Below, in pieces: positions 36,204-46,033 of a stretch of 64,000 bases of DNA. The notes under the pieces are model-generated. The model worked only from the letters and a program-made list of their open reading frames with translations, searched no databases and had not been told where the DNA came from. Both the position numbers and the translations under genes were made by a program. The stretch spans positions 1 to 64,000 of the forward strand of contig CANJQU010000004.1 in the NCBI GenBank assembly GCA_947476485.1, in the 5' to 3' direction. Source of the stretch: Chitinophagaceae bacterium. GTDB lineage: Bacteria > Bacteroidota > Bacteroidia > Chitinophagales > Chitinophagaceae. How positions within the stretch are numbered: the first letter of the stretch is position 1; each line of letters opens with the position of its first letter.

Positions 36204-37658
36204 ATGCTCACGATATTAAAAAACAGGTGGTTCGATTTCGTAGCATTTTCTGTGCTGTTCGCTACGATCTTAATATTTGCTTTCACCAGCAATTATTATG
36301 TGCTTGCTGTGCCGTTCGTTTTTTTATGGCTGATGCTTATTGCCGTTAATTGGAAATCAGCCTATTGGATTTTCCTCTTTACCATCCCGGCCTCTATCCA
36401 GATCACTTTTGCGGCAGATACCATGTCCATCACGCTGCCCGACCAGCCGCTGATGTGGACATTCCTGCTGCTCTTTGTCTTGTTATGGGCCCGCAACCCG
36501 GGGGTGATACCACAATGGTGGTGGAGAGATCCGCTGGTGCTGGTCGTGACCCTGCAGTTTATCTGGACCATCGTTGCCGTCATATTTTCAAAGATGATGT
36601 TCTTTTCTCTGAAATTCCTGCTTGCAAAGACCTGGCTGCTTGTTTGCTTTTTTGTTTTGCCCGTCTGGATATTCCGCGAAAAAAAGGATTTTGTCAGGGG
36701 CTTCCTGGTGATGCTGATTCCCATGCTCATCACGGTAATTGTCATTCTGATACACCATTACATGCTTGGGTTCAGGTTCGATAAGGTACAAAAGTCAATG
36801 AGCGGCCTGTACTATAATCACGTCGATTATTCCACAGTTATTTCCATGTTCCTTCCGCTGCTGCTGGTTGCGCTGCCACTCACCAAAGGGCGGAATATTT
36901 TTGTCAGGGGAACACTCCTGCTCATTATTCTCATTTTTATTGCCGGTATCGGTTTTTCTTATGCACGTGCCGCGGTTATCGGGGTTATTTTTGCAATTGT
37001 GGTAGGAATAGCCATGCGCATGCGCCTTGTAAACTATATTATGCCGGCCTTTTATGGTGTCATCATCCTGCTCATGTGCTACATGGTGCCTAATAACAAG
37101 TATATCGAGTTCCGGCCCGATTACAATAACACCTACATGCATAAAAGCTTCACCGATCATATTATTTCTACGTTCCGTGGCAAGGATATGTCTTCTATGG
37201 AGCGTTTGTACCGGTGGATAGCGGCAGTTCGCATGAGCCAGGACCGCCCGGTGACCGGCTATGGTCCCCGTGCTTTTTACTATTTCTACAAGCCTTATGC
37301 AGTTACTTCTTTCCGCACCTATGTAAGCCGGAACCCGGAGCAGTCCACTACCCACAATTATTTTCTCTACATGCTGGTGGAGCAGGGCTGGCCGGCCATG
37401 ATCCTCTATGGCATACTTATGGTCGTTATTTTCGCCAAGGCTCAAAAGATTTATCACCGGTTCAAAGACCGGTTCTACAGGCACGTCACCATAGGTTTGG
37501 CAATGACTATTGCTGTAGGCTTCATCAATAATTTCTTCTCTGAGCTTATCGAGACGCACAAAGTTGCTGCGCTCTTCTTTATTCCTTTGGTACTGCTGGT
37601 TGTCCTCGATCAGAAAAGCCGGGCTGAGGCTGAGACTACAGACAAACTACTCGTTTAA
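36204..37658 (+). CDS. O-antigen ligase/polymerase family membrane protein
   Basis: 484 residues with about twelve hydrophobic segments. A large loop at ~300-390 contains ERLYRWIAAVRMSQDRPVTGYGP and STTHNYFLYMLVEQG, matching the Wzy_C/O-antigen ligase domain (catalytic-type Arg and His in the loop). It joins or polymerises surface glycan units at the periplasmic face. It starts directly after the second Wzz-like gene, so these three genes form a compact operon. No glycosyltransferases lie in the window. Confidence 0.88.
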   Translation: MLTILKNRWFDFVAFSVLFATILIFAFTSNYYVLAVPFVFLWLMLIAVNWKSAYWIFLFTIPASIQITFAADTMSITLPDQPLMWTFLLLFVLLWARNPGVIPQWWWRDPLVLVVTLQFIWTIVAVIFSKMMFFSLKFLLAKTWLLVCFFVLPVWIFREKKDFVRGFLVMLIPMLITVIVILIHHYMLGFRFDKVQKSMSGLYYNHVDYSTVISMFLPLLLVALPLTKGRNIFVRGTLLLIILIFIAGIGFSYARAAVIGVIFAIVVGIAMRMRLVNYIMPAFYGVIILLMCYMVPNNKYIEFRPDYNNTYMHKSFTDHIISTFRGKDMSSMERLYRWIAAVRMSQDRPVTGYGPRAFYYFYKPYAVTSFRTYVSRNPEQSTTHNYFLYMLVEQGWPAMILYGILMVVIFAKAQKIYHRFKDRFYRHVTIGLAMTIAVGFINNFFSELIETHKVAALFFIPLVLLVVLDQKSRAEAETTDKLLV

Positions 37659-37750
37659 CCGGTATCATTTTTTCTAAGGCCCCAGCTTTTCTCTGCGGCA
37701 TTTTAGCGGCCCATTGTGAGTATATCTATCAATTTAATTCAACTTCTATA

Positions 37751-38281
37751 TTGAAAGCGCATTCCTTACAAATTGACAGGCTAACCACCGATAGATTAAT
37801 GCTAATGCCATTTACAATACAAATTTGTAAGGATGTTATTAATGAGGACTTTTGTGCTTTATTCGCGATGGGATTAAGACGGGGAATAAGCTGGCCCGAC
37901 ACTGATGTTTTGGAGACTATGCCTAAGATAATAAGTAACTTATCTGGAGTTGAAGCTCCTACGGGATATGAGTCTTGGATGGTTATAAAAAAGGACAGCT
38001 TAGAAATTATTGGCGATCTTGGCTTTAAAGGGTTTAACCATGAGCAGCAAAATGTGGACCTTGGATATGGTATAATAGAAGAAGAAAGGAGGAACGGTTA
38101 TGCAGAAGAAGCCGCACGGGGTCTCATAAAGTGGGTGTTTTCACAAGCATTTGTAAAGGAAATTACGGCGCGGTGCCGGGTCAATAATGCGGCTTCTATC
38201 AATTTGCTGAAAAAATCGAATTTTACAGAAGTAAAGCAAGACAATGAAATGGTCTACTGGTCGCTAACATTGCCTCGGTAG
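37751..38281 (+). CDS. GNAT family N-acetyltransferase
   Basis: 176 residues with a TTG start; the family pattern begins at IDRLTTDRLMLMPF, before any ATG, so the TTG is preferred. Central GDLGFKGFN and DLGYGIIEEERRNGYAEEAARGLI give the acetyl-CoA binding loop (RRNGYA), and INNAASINLLKKSNF-like sequence the C-terminal motif. RimJ/RimL-like; substrate unknown. It is more AT-rich than its neighbours, and decayed sequence follows, which suggests recent acquisition. Confidence 0.85.
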   Translation: MKAHSLQIDRLTTDRLMLMPFTIQICKDVINEDFCALFAMGLRRGISWPDTDVLETMPKIISNLSGVEAPTGYESWMVIKKDSLEIIGDLGFKGFNHEQQNVDLGYGIIEEERRNGYAEEAARGLIKWVFSQAFVKEITARCRVNNAASINLLKKSNFTEVKQDNEMVYWSLTLPR

Positions 38282-38338
38282 CATTTGTTTATTCAAATAA
38301 CCGCTCCAGGAACGCTTTCTCCTCTTCCTTCAGCCTGA

Positions 38339-38587
38339 TTAAGTGCCATTATTAGCTACGATAGAGCCTTTTGTATGTGGCTTACCCGAAGCTACTACGA
38401 ATTCAAATACTCCTCCGGAAATAGCGCTAACCAAATTAAAAAGGTTCAGCTCCCCATCTCTGGGTATAATAATGAATTGTTCGAAATTATTTATTGTTAG
38501 GCGTAGAGGCGATGAATGGCCTCCATGCAATAATCTGATAAAATAGCCAGGAAGGTAAAATTTTATCCAATAGACATTTAAACTAGA
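38339..38587 (-). pseudogene. Possible gene remnant
   Basis: 82 sense codons bounded by stops, with no ATG (a TTG lies at 38530). It reads plausibly as protein (NNFEQFIIIPRDGELNLF, FEFVVASGKPHTKGS) but matches no family I know. Absence of a normal start and the AT-rich surroundings suggest a decayed gene. Confidence 0.3.
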
Positions 38588-38727
38588 CTAACATTACAAC
38601 GGTATTCTGTGAGTTTGCTTCGCCACTGCCAGCGCGCAAAGCTATGCCCGGTGGCTCGCAATGACGTGAGCCGCTAGTGTAGTTTTAAAGTAAAACGAAA
38701 TAAGAGCAAAAGCATACGAATGGTACA

Positions 38728-38767
38728 AAACGAAACAGCCCCTGCTTGAGCAAAGGCTGTTTCGTTT
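38728..38767 (-). terminator. Strong hairpin terminator of the type-B protein gene
   Basis: Perfect 13-bp stem AAACGAAACAGCC (38728-38740) / GGCTGTTTCGTTT (38755-38767) with a 14-base loop, 18 bases after the stop of the 1137-residue gene. It ends in T residues on the minus strand. Confidence 0.75.
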
Positions 38768-38784
38768 GAGAACTTGAAGATCGT

Positions 38785-41700
38785 TTATCTCAGCAGGGTA
38801 ACATTGCCCTGGTGGTGTTCGTGCTGGCCATCTTTGAAGGTAGCGTCAATGATATATACATAAACAGAACCTGGTTGCGGTACATCATTAAAATTACCGT
38901 CCCAGCCTCTGCCATCAAGACTTGTGGCCTGATACATAAGTTGTCCCCAGCGGTTGTAGATGTTCATATTGAATGAGGTCATTCCTCTTGTAAGGAGCTG
39001 GCGTGGGAAGAAATAATCGTTAACACCATCACCATTAGGAGTGAACACGTTCGGGATATCCATGTAGCAGTCGTTCTGTACCCAAACGGTATCAGAAGAA
39101 GAACAGCCGTTAATTGTAGCCACCGCATAGTAATAACCGGGTCTTACAACTGTTATCTGCGATGAAGAATCTCCTGTGCTCCAGTTCCACTTGGTGCCTG
39201 GCAGGATCTTATTCTGCTCGTCAGAAAGTATTATTGCAGTGCTGCCTGGGCATATTGATGTGTCCCTGCCAAGATATATCTGCGGATAGCTGTATACATT
39301 GATCGAGCGGGTAGCAGTCGTTTCCGGGCAGGCCCTGTAATGAGCGGTAACACTTACCACATAGGTACCGGCCTGGTCAAATCCGTGAACTACCGGGTTT
39401 ACATCCTTCATCGTGAAGCCTTCTACCACATTGCCGTTAGAAACAGACCAGACGTTATCGGTCGAGCCCTGTTCGGCATATAGCGCTGTGAAGGTTATGT
39501 CCTTGCCGCGGCAAATAGCAGTATCTGTGAACAGAATATTTATACCACTTATTGTATCTACCACGATCGTCTGGCTGAAGGTATCGCTACACGGTACAAA
39601 GTTGGTTTCGATCAGTGTCACGGTATAAGTGCCTGTATTCGCATAAGTATTCACAGGAGTGCTGCCCACAGAGCTGTTTCCGTTGCCGAATGTCCATAAA
39701 TAGGTGGTTGCGGCACTATCCGGCGGCGACAGCGATATAGATGTATTTGTAAAGTTGACCGGAGTATGCTGGCATACATATGGTGCCGGCGTGAACGAAT
39801 ATGATGCAGCAATATAATTGAGCAGTTTCAGATTATGGAAGAAGCTGTCCACGCACACACCATTGGTAGCATAGAGCTTCACAATATAGGCAGTGTCTGT
39901 CTGGTTGTCAAAGTAAATGTGGTATGGGTTTTGGGCTGTATCTGTATAGCCATCTCCGAAATACCAGCGATAAGTAAGGTTTCGGTCAGAATCGGAAAGA
40001 TTCGCATTTGTGAATACTACGGTATCACCATGACAACCATAATTGATCAGTGTTGAAAAAGTATCATTCAGCTTTGGTCCGGTCATTGTTACACCGGTAA
40101 GGTGAGCGGTAGAGCACGTACCTGCTGTATGAGCCCAAAGGTCGCCATACGTGTCGCCATCGCAAAGCGCTGTGAACAGAACCATGCTGTCTGGTCCTAC
40201 ATAGTAGCTGACAGATGTCGGTGTACCATTGAGTGTATAGGTTATTGTGTCCAGTTGGTTAGGGTTAAGTCCATACAGTGTAATCGCTCCGTTACACGCG
40301 CCACACCTGTTAGGATTGATGGAACTGAGTGAGCGTATCGGGAATGGTGGATTAACCAGGTTGATCGGCCCTAACGGTTCCGAATGGCAGAAGCCATACG
40401 TGACAACGATATTATCGTAGGTTCCTTCTACCATGGGTATGGGCGGATTGGGGAACCCAAGTGTCCCCCCGGGACTGACCGTACCGTAGAAAAGCGTCTG
40501 GGGCACGCCATTAAAGTCATATCTCACCGTATCAACTACGCTGGGGTCAAGATTAGATAACGTAATACTGCCATCTTTTGCTCCGCAGTAAGTTGGGTTC
40601 GTAAAAGATGTTACGGGCACTATTGCAGGTGGTGGATTAATAACGATCGGATGCCATATGGAGCATTCCTGTGAAACGTTCGTATAGATGACTATTGTAT
40701 CTGCGATCGGAGCAACGGTCGGGGCTAATGTGTCAAGGACCATAACGGAATCAACATACCGTTTGATGGTATCTCCCGGTCCGTGAAAAATAGCAATAGT
40801 CCAGGGTTTACCGGTTCCCCCGGGTATATGATAGATAACTGCTCCAAGGAAACAGGTTGCCTCCGAAACCAGCGAATCCCGGATCGTAGGCACCGGATAG
40901 ATATTGATAGAATATGCCTGTACGTTCACACCGGAGAGCGGACAGTTGTCGTCCTGCATGTGCAGGAAGAAGTTATAGAGGCCGGGCGGCATTGTAGCGG
41001 TATTACCGCAGATAGTAACTACCGGGTGATTGGTGCCATTCGCGACCACGGTATAGGTCATGCCGGCGGTAAGTCCGGTCACAGTAAGTGTTATATGGTT
41101 AGCCGTATCAGGTTCCGCTGCGCCATATGATACGCACCATGCGCCTGCATTGCCGCATATATGGTAGTGGGTGCTGTCATCAAAAATCACACCGCTGAGG
41201 CTGGCGATAGAACTCACCGGCGCAGTGTTGGTACAGGTAAGCACAACAAAGGTCATCTCACGCTGGCAACTGCCCATAAACGTATCATTACGGTACTCAG
41301 ATACATTATACACAACCACGGAACGCTGAGTTACGGTTGGGAAAAAACATATCTGGCCCGTGGAAACATCGAAGTAATATGACGGTGGTGCGAGTACGCT
41401 TTGAAGCGGTGTGCCGGGTGAAAGTGGCTGTCCGGGCCAGGCCATACCACCAGGAAGGTAGGGATATACACCTCCGATCGTACAACCACCGCCCGAGCCA
41501 TTCGTAGGCTGCACAAGTGCAAACCTTAAGCTATCTCCATCAGGATCAAGGGCACCAGGGTTGTAACAGTCTGTATTGTTAAGACAAAAGAAAGGTGTTG
41601 GAACCACAGTGAGCAATGGGCTTGTATTATGACTGTAAATTCCGGGTCCGGCATTGTCCAGTGTATCGATCAATTGCATCAGCGAGCTTCCCGGCGCATT

Positions 41701-42198
41701 CAGATTTGTAATAGATGCTGCTCGTCCAGCGGCTGATCCGGGGCCATTGCCACCGGTATAAACAAACACCCATTTAGTTGAGGTATGTGGCAGTGTTGTT
41801 ACTGTTGAGTAAACAAATTTCTTGATACCCGGTATGGTAGAACTTGAAATCCAGCACTGGCTTGCATTGGAATCTGCAGGGCACACAGGCGTTATCTCTA
41901 CTCCTGCGGTAGGTGCCTGGATCGGCAGACTAAGTGTTAAGGCGGGACTGGTAGTCGAAATATTTGCATCAAACACGCACACCTGTGGGGCTGAAGAGGG
42001 CAGCGTACTAAATGCCGAAGCGCTTGCAGGGCCACAGTTTCCATAAAGGATAACGGTTACTCTGTACTGGTTGCCCGTGATCCATGTGTAGAACAGGTCA
42101 CATCCCACTATATGGGATGCATAAGTACTGAAGTGCATGCACAACAGTGCTACCGAACAGATAAGGCCACGAAAACAGGCGGGTAAGAATTTTTTCAT
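38785..42198 (-). CDS. T9SS type-B sorted surface protein, paralogue of the giant repeat protein
   Basis: 1137 residues with a signal peptide ending at TYAS. The N-terminal part aligns with the protein at 21449 (SHIVGCDLFYTWITGNQY; QAPTAGVEITPVCPAD; PGALDPDGDSLRFALV). Only two of the ~91-residue repeats are present (FTNPTYCGAKDGSITL and SINPNRCGACNGAITLYGL) where the paralogue has nine. PKD domains (RWYFGDG, LWTFGNG) and the type-B sorting domain follow (IPNVFTPNGDGVNDYFF, YNRWGQLMYQ). A secreted, surface-attached protein is expected; its function is unknown. Confidence 0.91.
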   Translation of the reverse strand: MKKFLPACFRGLICSVALLCMHFSTYASHIVGCDLFYTWITGNQYRVTVILYGNCGPASASAFSTLPSSAPQVCVFDANISTTSPALTLSLPIQAPTAGVEITPVCPADSNASQCWISSSTIPGIKKFVYSTVTTLPHTSTKWVFVYTGGNGPGSAAGRAASITNLNAPGSSLMQLIDTLDNAGPGIYSHNTSPLLTVVPTPFFCLNNTDCYNPGALDPDGDSLRFALVQPTNGSGGGCTIGGVYPYLPGGMAWPGQPLSPGTPLQSVLAPPSYYFDVSTGQICFFPTVTQRSVVVYNVSEYRNDTFMGSCQREMTFVVLTCTNTAPVSSIASLSGVIFDDSTHYHICGNAGAWCVSYGAAEPDTANHITLTVTGLTAGMTYTVVANGTNHPVVTICGNTATMPPGLYNFFLHMQDDNCPLSGVNVQAYSINIYPVPTIRDSLVSEATCFLGAVIYHIPGGTGKPWTIAIFHGPGDTIKRYVDSVMVLDTLAPTVAPIADTIVIYTNVSQECSIWHPIVINPPPAIVPVTSFTNPTYCGAKDGSITLSNLDPSVVDTVRYDFNGVPQTLFYGTVSPGGTLGFPNPPIPMVEGTYDNIVVTYGFCHSEPLGPINLVNPPFPIRSLSSINPNRCGACNGAITLYGLNPNQLDTITYTLNGTPTSVSYYVGPDSMVLFTALCDGDTYGDLWAHTAGTCSTAHLTGVTMTGPKLNDTFSTLINYGCHGDTVVFTNANLSDSDRNLTYRWYFGDGYTDTAQNPYHIYFDNQTDTAYIVKLYATNGVCVDSFFHNLKLLNYIAASYSFTPAPYVCQHTPVNFTNTSISLSPPDSAATTYLWTFGNGNSSVGSTPVNTYANTGTYTVTLIETNFVPCSDTFSQTIVVDTISGINILFTDTAICRGKDITFTALYAEQGSTDNVWSVSNGNVVEGFTMKDVNPVVHGFDQAGTYVVSVTAHYRACPETTATRSINVYSYPQIYLGRDTSICPGSTAIILSDEQNKILPGTKWNWSTGDSSSQITVVRPGYYYAVATINGCSSSDTVWVQNDCYMDIPNVFTPNGDGVNDYFFPRQLLTRGMTSFNMNIYNRWGQLMYQATSLDGRGWDGNFNDVPQPGSVYVYIIDATFKDGQHEHHQGNVTLLR

Positions 42199-42687
42199 AA
42201 ACAGTTCAATATAAAAGTGAGGTATTATTTCTTCTGGTCTCTATATAGACGACAAAAATGTTAAAATGGTTTGTATAATCGCTAAAATAATTACAATCCT
42301 CCAGATTGTGGGGGATTGAAAGGTATAAAATTAATTTTTTTCAATCCATAAACAATAGCAAAATAGAAATTTATTTTATTTTAATCCAACGGAACGAAGA
42401 TATTTTTATTTCATGTATTTTATTTTATTTGTTGGTTGCGAATTGAAACATAACAAATATTCTATTTATTTCCGAATTTCATCGCTGCTATTGCTTGCAC
42501 GGCACATCAGATATTATTTTCTATGTGATTTAAATGCCGGGTTATCGCATTAGAAAATTTAAAATTGAAAGGGGCTTTATTTTTTTATTTTAAATCCTAT
42601 CTTTGCAGCCCTTGAACCGGAACGGTTACAATAATATGTAACATCCGATCAGGTATTTTATTATACTGATCATCTTAACAATAACCC
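42199..42687. other. AT-rich divergent intergenic region
   Basis: No gene. It separates the type-B gene (minus) and secDF (plus). An inverted repeat GGATTGAAA (42313-42321) / TTTCAATCC (42339-42347) lies on the type-B gene side; the secDF -7 box is at 42598. Confidence 0.6.
42598..42605 (+). promoter_or_regulatory. -7 box (TAtcTTTG) of secDF
   Basis: Exact match to TAnnTTTG, 82 bases before the ATG, leaving an untranslated leader of about 75 bases. No convincing -33 element. Confidence 0.5.
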
Positions 42688-45600
42688 ATGCATTTAAAAG
42701 GTTTGGTGAAGTTTTTTACTGGTGCGCTTATACTTATATCGCTCTACCAGCTTTCTCTGACATTAGTAGTCCGCAACGAGGAAAAGAAAATGCGCGCGCA
42801 GGCCGAGCGTGCCGCAAAAGCCGATGACCCCACCGCATCAGGCGCAGCACTGGACAAGCTCGTGGATACGCACTACCAGGCTATTACAGACAGCATGCAG
42901 GGTGAAGTGATCTTCAATGCCTTGTTGAAAAAATATACATACCAGGCTGCAAAACAGGAAGAGTTGAGCCTCGGCCTTGATCTGCAGGGTGGTATGAACG
43001 TAACACTCGAAGTTAGCATCGACGACCTCGTTCGGTCAATGTCAAATAATCCGAAAGATCCGGCTTTAAATAAAGCCATCGCGGAAGCAAACGCGTTGAA
43101 AGCCAACAGCGAAACTAACTTTATTACTCTCTTCGGCGAGGTTTTCCAGAAGGCAAACCCGAACACGAATATGGCTATATTGTTCACGAGGCCGTCTGAT
43201 AAGGACATCACGCTTACTTCCACAAACCAGGAAGTACTTGCCAAGCTGAACAAAGAAGCTAAAGATGCGATCGTGCGTACACACCATGTACTGCAGACAC
43301 GTATCGATGAATTTGGCGTTGCAAATCCTAACGTGAACCTTGACGAAAATAAAGGTATCATCACCGTAGAACTTGCAGGTGTGCACAATCCTGAGCGCGT
43401 ACGTGGATACCTGCAGGCTACTGCAAAGCTCCAGTTCTTTGAATTGTATGCAAACCCTGAAATCTGTCCGCTCCTGATACAGGCAAATGAGACGCTGGCG
43501 GCTTACCTTTCCGGTACAACAGATACCACTGCTGGAGACTCTACGAAAACTGCGTCTTTGGATTCGGCCAAAGGAAAGGCCGGTGCTGATACTGGAAGCC
43601 TCGCTAATGTACTTGCTGATAAGGGTGCAAAAAATGTTACCGACTCTAGCAAGCTGAAGGACGAAGAAGCAGATAAGAAATATCCGTTGACTAGGCTTAT
43701 TCAATTACTTGCTTCACAGCAGGATGGCTATATGCAGGGTCCGGTTGTTGGTTATGTAATGAAAAGGGATACTGCACGCGTGAACAAATATCTTGCGCTT
43801 GATGCCGTTAAGAATAAATTCCCGCCAAACACGCATTTCGTTTATGGCATAGACGAAAGCAAGAAAAAAGATCCTAATTCACGTCTTCCTTTGTATGCGT
43901 TGAAAGTGCCAACTGGTGGTGCTGCAAAACTGGAAGGTGATCATATCACCACTGCCCGTTCAGATGTGAGTCAGCTCAATGGCAAGCCAGACGTGGTTAT
44001 GGATATGGACATTACCGGCGCCCGCCTGTGGAAAGAAATGACCGCGCGTGTTGCAGCTAACAAGGGTTATATAGCAGTTGTACTTGATGACCGTGTTTAT
44101 TCCAGCCCAAGTGTACATGAAGAGATCAGCGGTGGCAATACCGAAATATCAGGTAATTTCTCGCAGGATGATGCGCGTGACCTTGCTAACATTCTTAAGT
44201 CAGGTAAGCTGCCCGCTCCCGCTCACATTGTGCAGGAGCAGGTTGTAGGACCAACACTCGGCGCAGAGAACATCGACAAAGGAATGAACTCGCTGATCAT
44301 TTCGTTCATTGTTATCTTCGTGCTGATGCTTGTATACTATAATACAGGTGGTATCATCGCAGACGTTTCCCTTATCCTCAACCTTATATTTACAGTTGGT
44401 GTACTTGCTGCACTTCATGCCACGCTTACCATGGCCGGCATTGCAGGCCTTGTGCTGACGGTAGGTATGGCCGTGGATACGAACGTTATCATCTTTGAGC
44501 GTATAAAAGAGGAGCTCATACTTGGAAAGACCTATCAGCAGGCGGTTTCCGATGGTTATAAGCGTTCTTATGCACCGGTACTCGACGGTCACATTACCGT
44601 ACTGATAACTGCGATCATACTGTTCGTGTTTGGTCTTGGCCCGGTAAAAGGTTTTGCTACCACACAGATCATAGGTATCTTATTATCACTGTTCTGCGGT
44701 ATCCTTGTATCTCGCCTCGTTACAGATATGTACACTAAACGTGAGCGTCACTTCAAATATTTCACCGGTCTTTCCAAGAGCGTCTTTAAGAAAGCTCATT
44801 TCAAGTTCGTTGAGGCGAGGAAGTACACCTACGTAATTACTGTTATCGTATTGATCATGGGTATCAGCACTTACTGGACCGGCTTCAACGAGGGTGTTGA
44901 GTTTAAGGGAGGCCGTAGCTACACCGTTAAGTTCGACCAGAAACATAACACAGACGACGTTCGTTCAAAACTGAATGCATACTTTGGTGAGCGCCCGATA
45001 GTAAAGACGATCGGAACTAACAATGCCTTGAACATCACTACTTCTTACCTGATCACAAAACCAGGTCAGGGTGTACAGCAAATAGTGGACTCTACGCTTT
45101 GGGTAGGGCTTACAAAGGAGCGCCTGATACCAGAGGGCACAACATTTGCTAACTTTAACTCTAAGTACCTGCAAAGTTCGCAGACCGTGTTGCCTACTAT
45201 ATCCGACGATCTGAAAATGGGCGCTATCAAGGCCACCATCATTTCGCTTATTGCAATATTCCTATACATACTGATCCGTTTCCGTAAATGGCAGTACTCA
45301 CTGGGTACACTGTTGTCGTTGCTGCATGACGTATGTATCATCCTGGCAGTATTCTCCTTCTTCAAGGGTAGAGTACCATTCGCTCTTGAGATCGACCAGC
45401 ACTTCATTGCTGCCGTACTTACTGTGATAGGGTTCTCCATGAATGACACGGTTATCGTTTTTGACCGTATCCGTGAATACTTCCGCAAATCTCCGGATGA
45501 AGATAAGACCAGCGTTATCAACCGTGCGATCAACGATACCCTGAGCCGTACGATCATGACATCTTTGTGTGTGTTCATTACATTGCTCATATTGTTCATC

Positions 45601-45777
45601 TTCGGTGGTGAGGCCACAAGGGGTTTTGCATTCGCGATGCTTATAGGGGTATTTACAGGTACTTACTCTTCAATATTCGTGGCTGCACCGGTACTTGTAG
45701 ACATGGACAAGAAAGGCTCTCTGAAGCAGGAAGAAGACCACGAAGCGCGCGTGGAAGAGCTGAAAAAGCTTGCTTAG
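42688..45777 (+). CDS. secDF: Protein translocase SecDF fusion
   Basis: 1029 residues joining SecD and SecF, as is usual in Bacteroidota. SecD landmarks are LGLDLQGGMNVTLEV (~90), the periplasmic P1 domain, and GMAVDTNVIIFERIKEEL. SecF begins near 710 (GVEFKGGRSYTVKF) and ends with FSMNDTVIVFDRIRE. Each half has six membrane segments. A Lys/Asp/Thr-rich insert (~275-345) interrupts the periplasmic part. The complex uses proton motive force to pull preproteins through SecYEG, so it serves the exported proteins encoded nearby. Confidence 0.97.
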   Translation: MHLKGLVKFFTGALILISLYQLSLTLVVRNEEKKMRAQAERAAKADDPTASGAALDKLVDTHYQAITDSMQGEVIFNALLKKYTYQAAKQEELSLGLDLQGGMNVTLEVSIDDLVRSMSNNPKDPALNKAIAEANALKANSETNFITLFGEVFQKANPNTNMAILFTRPSDKDITLTSTNQEVLAKLNKEAKDAIVRTHHVLQTRIDEFGVANPNVNLDENKGIITVELAGVHNPERVRGYLQATAKLQFFELYANPEICPLLIQANETLAAYLSGTTDTTAGDSTKTASLDSAKGKAGADTGSLANVLADKGAKNVTDSSKLKDEEADKKYPLTRLIQLLASQQDGYMQGPVVGYVMKRDTARVNKYLALDAVKNKFPPNTHFVYGIDESKKKDPNSRLPLYALKVPTGGAAKLEGDHITTARSDVSQLNGKPDVVMDMDITGARLWKEMTARVAANKGYIAVVLDDRVYSSPSVHEEISGGNTEISGNFSQDDARDLANILKSGKLPAPAHIVQEQVVGPTLGAENIDKGMNSLIISFIVIFVLMLVYYNTGGIIADVSLILNLIFTVGVLAALHATLTMAGIAGLVLTVGMAVDTNVIIFERIKEELILGKTYQQAVSDGYKRSYAPVLDGHITVLITAIILFVFGLGPVKGFATTQIIGILLSLFCGILVSRLVTDMYTKRERHFKYFTGLSKSVFKKAHFKFVEARKYTYVITVIVLIMGISTYWTGFNEGVEFKGGRSYTVKFDQKHNTDDVRSKLNAYFGERPIVKTIGTNNALNITTSYLITKPGQGVQQIVDSTLWVGLTKERLIPEGTTFANFNSKYLQSSQTVLPTISDDLKMGAIKATIISLIAIFLYILIRFRKWQYSLGTLLSLLHDVCIILAVFSFFKGRVPFALEIDQHFIAAVLTVIGFSMNDTVIVFDRIREYFRKSPDEDKTSVINRAINDTLSRTIMTSLCVFITLLILFIFGGEATRGFAFAMLIGVFTGTYSSIFVAAPVLVDMDKKGSLKQEEDHEARVEELKKLA

Positions 45778-45818
45778 AATTTTTAAGAATAAAATTTATA
45801 ATTCCAAAGTACAATGAG

Positions 45819-45850
45819 ATCCCATCCTGCAAAGGGTGGGATTTTTCTTT
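45819..45850 (+). terminator. Rho-independent terminator of secDF
   Basis: Stem ATCCCATCC (45819-45827) / GGGTGGGAT (45834-45842), one G-T pair, loop TGCAAA, followed by TTTTCTTT. Confidence 0.8.
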
Positions 45851-45884
45851 GTGTTTCCTGGAGGTTTTACCGCAGAATGACACT

Positions 45885-46015
45885 TCTGGAATTTTGAATT
45901 TTCTCTTTTTAATCTTCCTAATGGGAGTTTCATTTTAGATCTGGAATTTGTTCTTTGGAATTTCCTCTGGATTTTTCTTTGGGATTTCGATTTTCCACTT
46001 TGGAATTTTCCTTTC
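45885..46015. repeat. TTTGGAATTT low-complexity repeat tract
   Basis: Irregular repeats of 'tttggaatttt' and 'ctggaatttg' fill the gap before the permease gene; the complement matches the AAATTCCAAA tract at 10200-10256. Confidence 0.6.
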
Positions 46016-46017
46016 CC

Positions 46018-46025
46018 TATCTTTG
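46018..46025 (+). promoter_or_regulatory. -7 box (TAtcTTTG) of the MlaE-like gene
   Basis: Exact TAnnTTTG match 8 bases before the ATG at 46034; TTTG at 45999-46002 is a possible -33 element but the 15-base spacing is short. Confidence 0.5.
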
Positions 46026-46033
46026 CAGCCGCA

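Larger units (their letters stand above)
38282..38784. other. Gene-poor stretch: gene remnant, repeat and terminator
   Basis: Holds the open remnant at 38339-38587, a repeat-like GC-rich piece at about 38610-38680 (TTGCTTCGCCACTG, GGCTCGCAATGACG) common between genes in this phylum, and the hairpin at 38728-38767. Confidence 0.55.
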
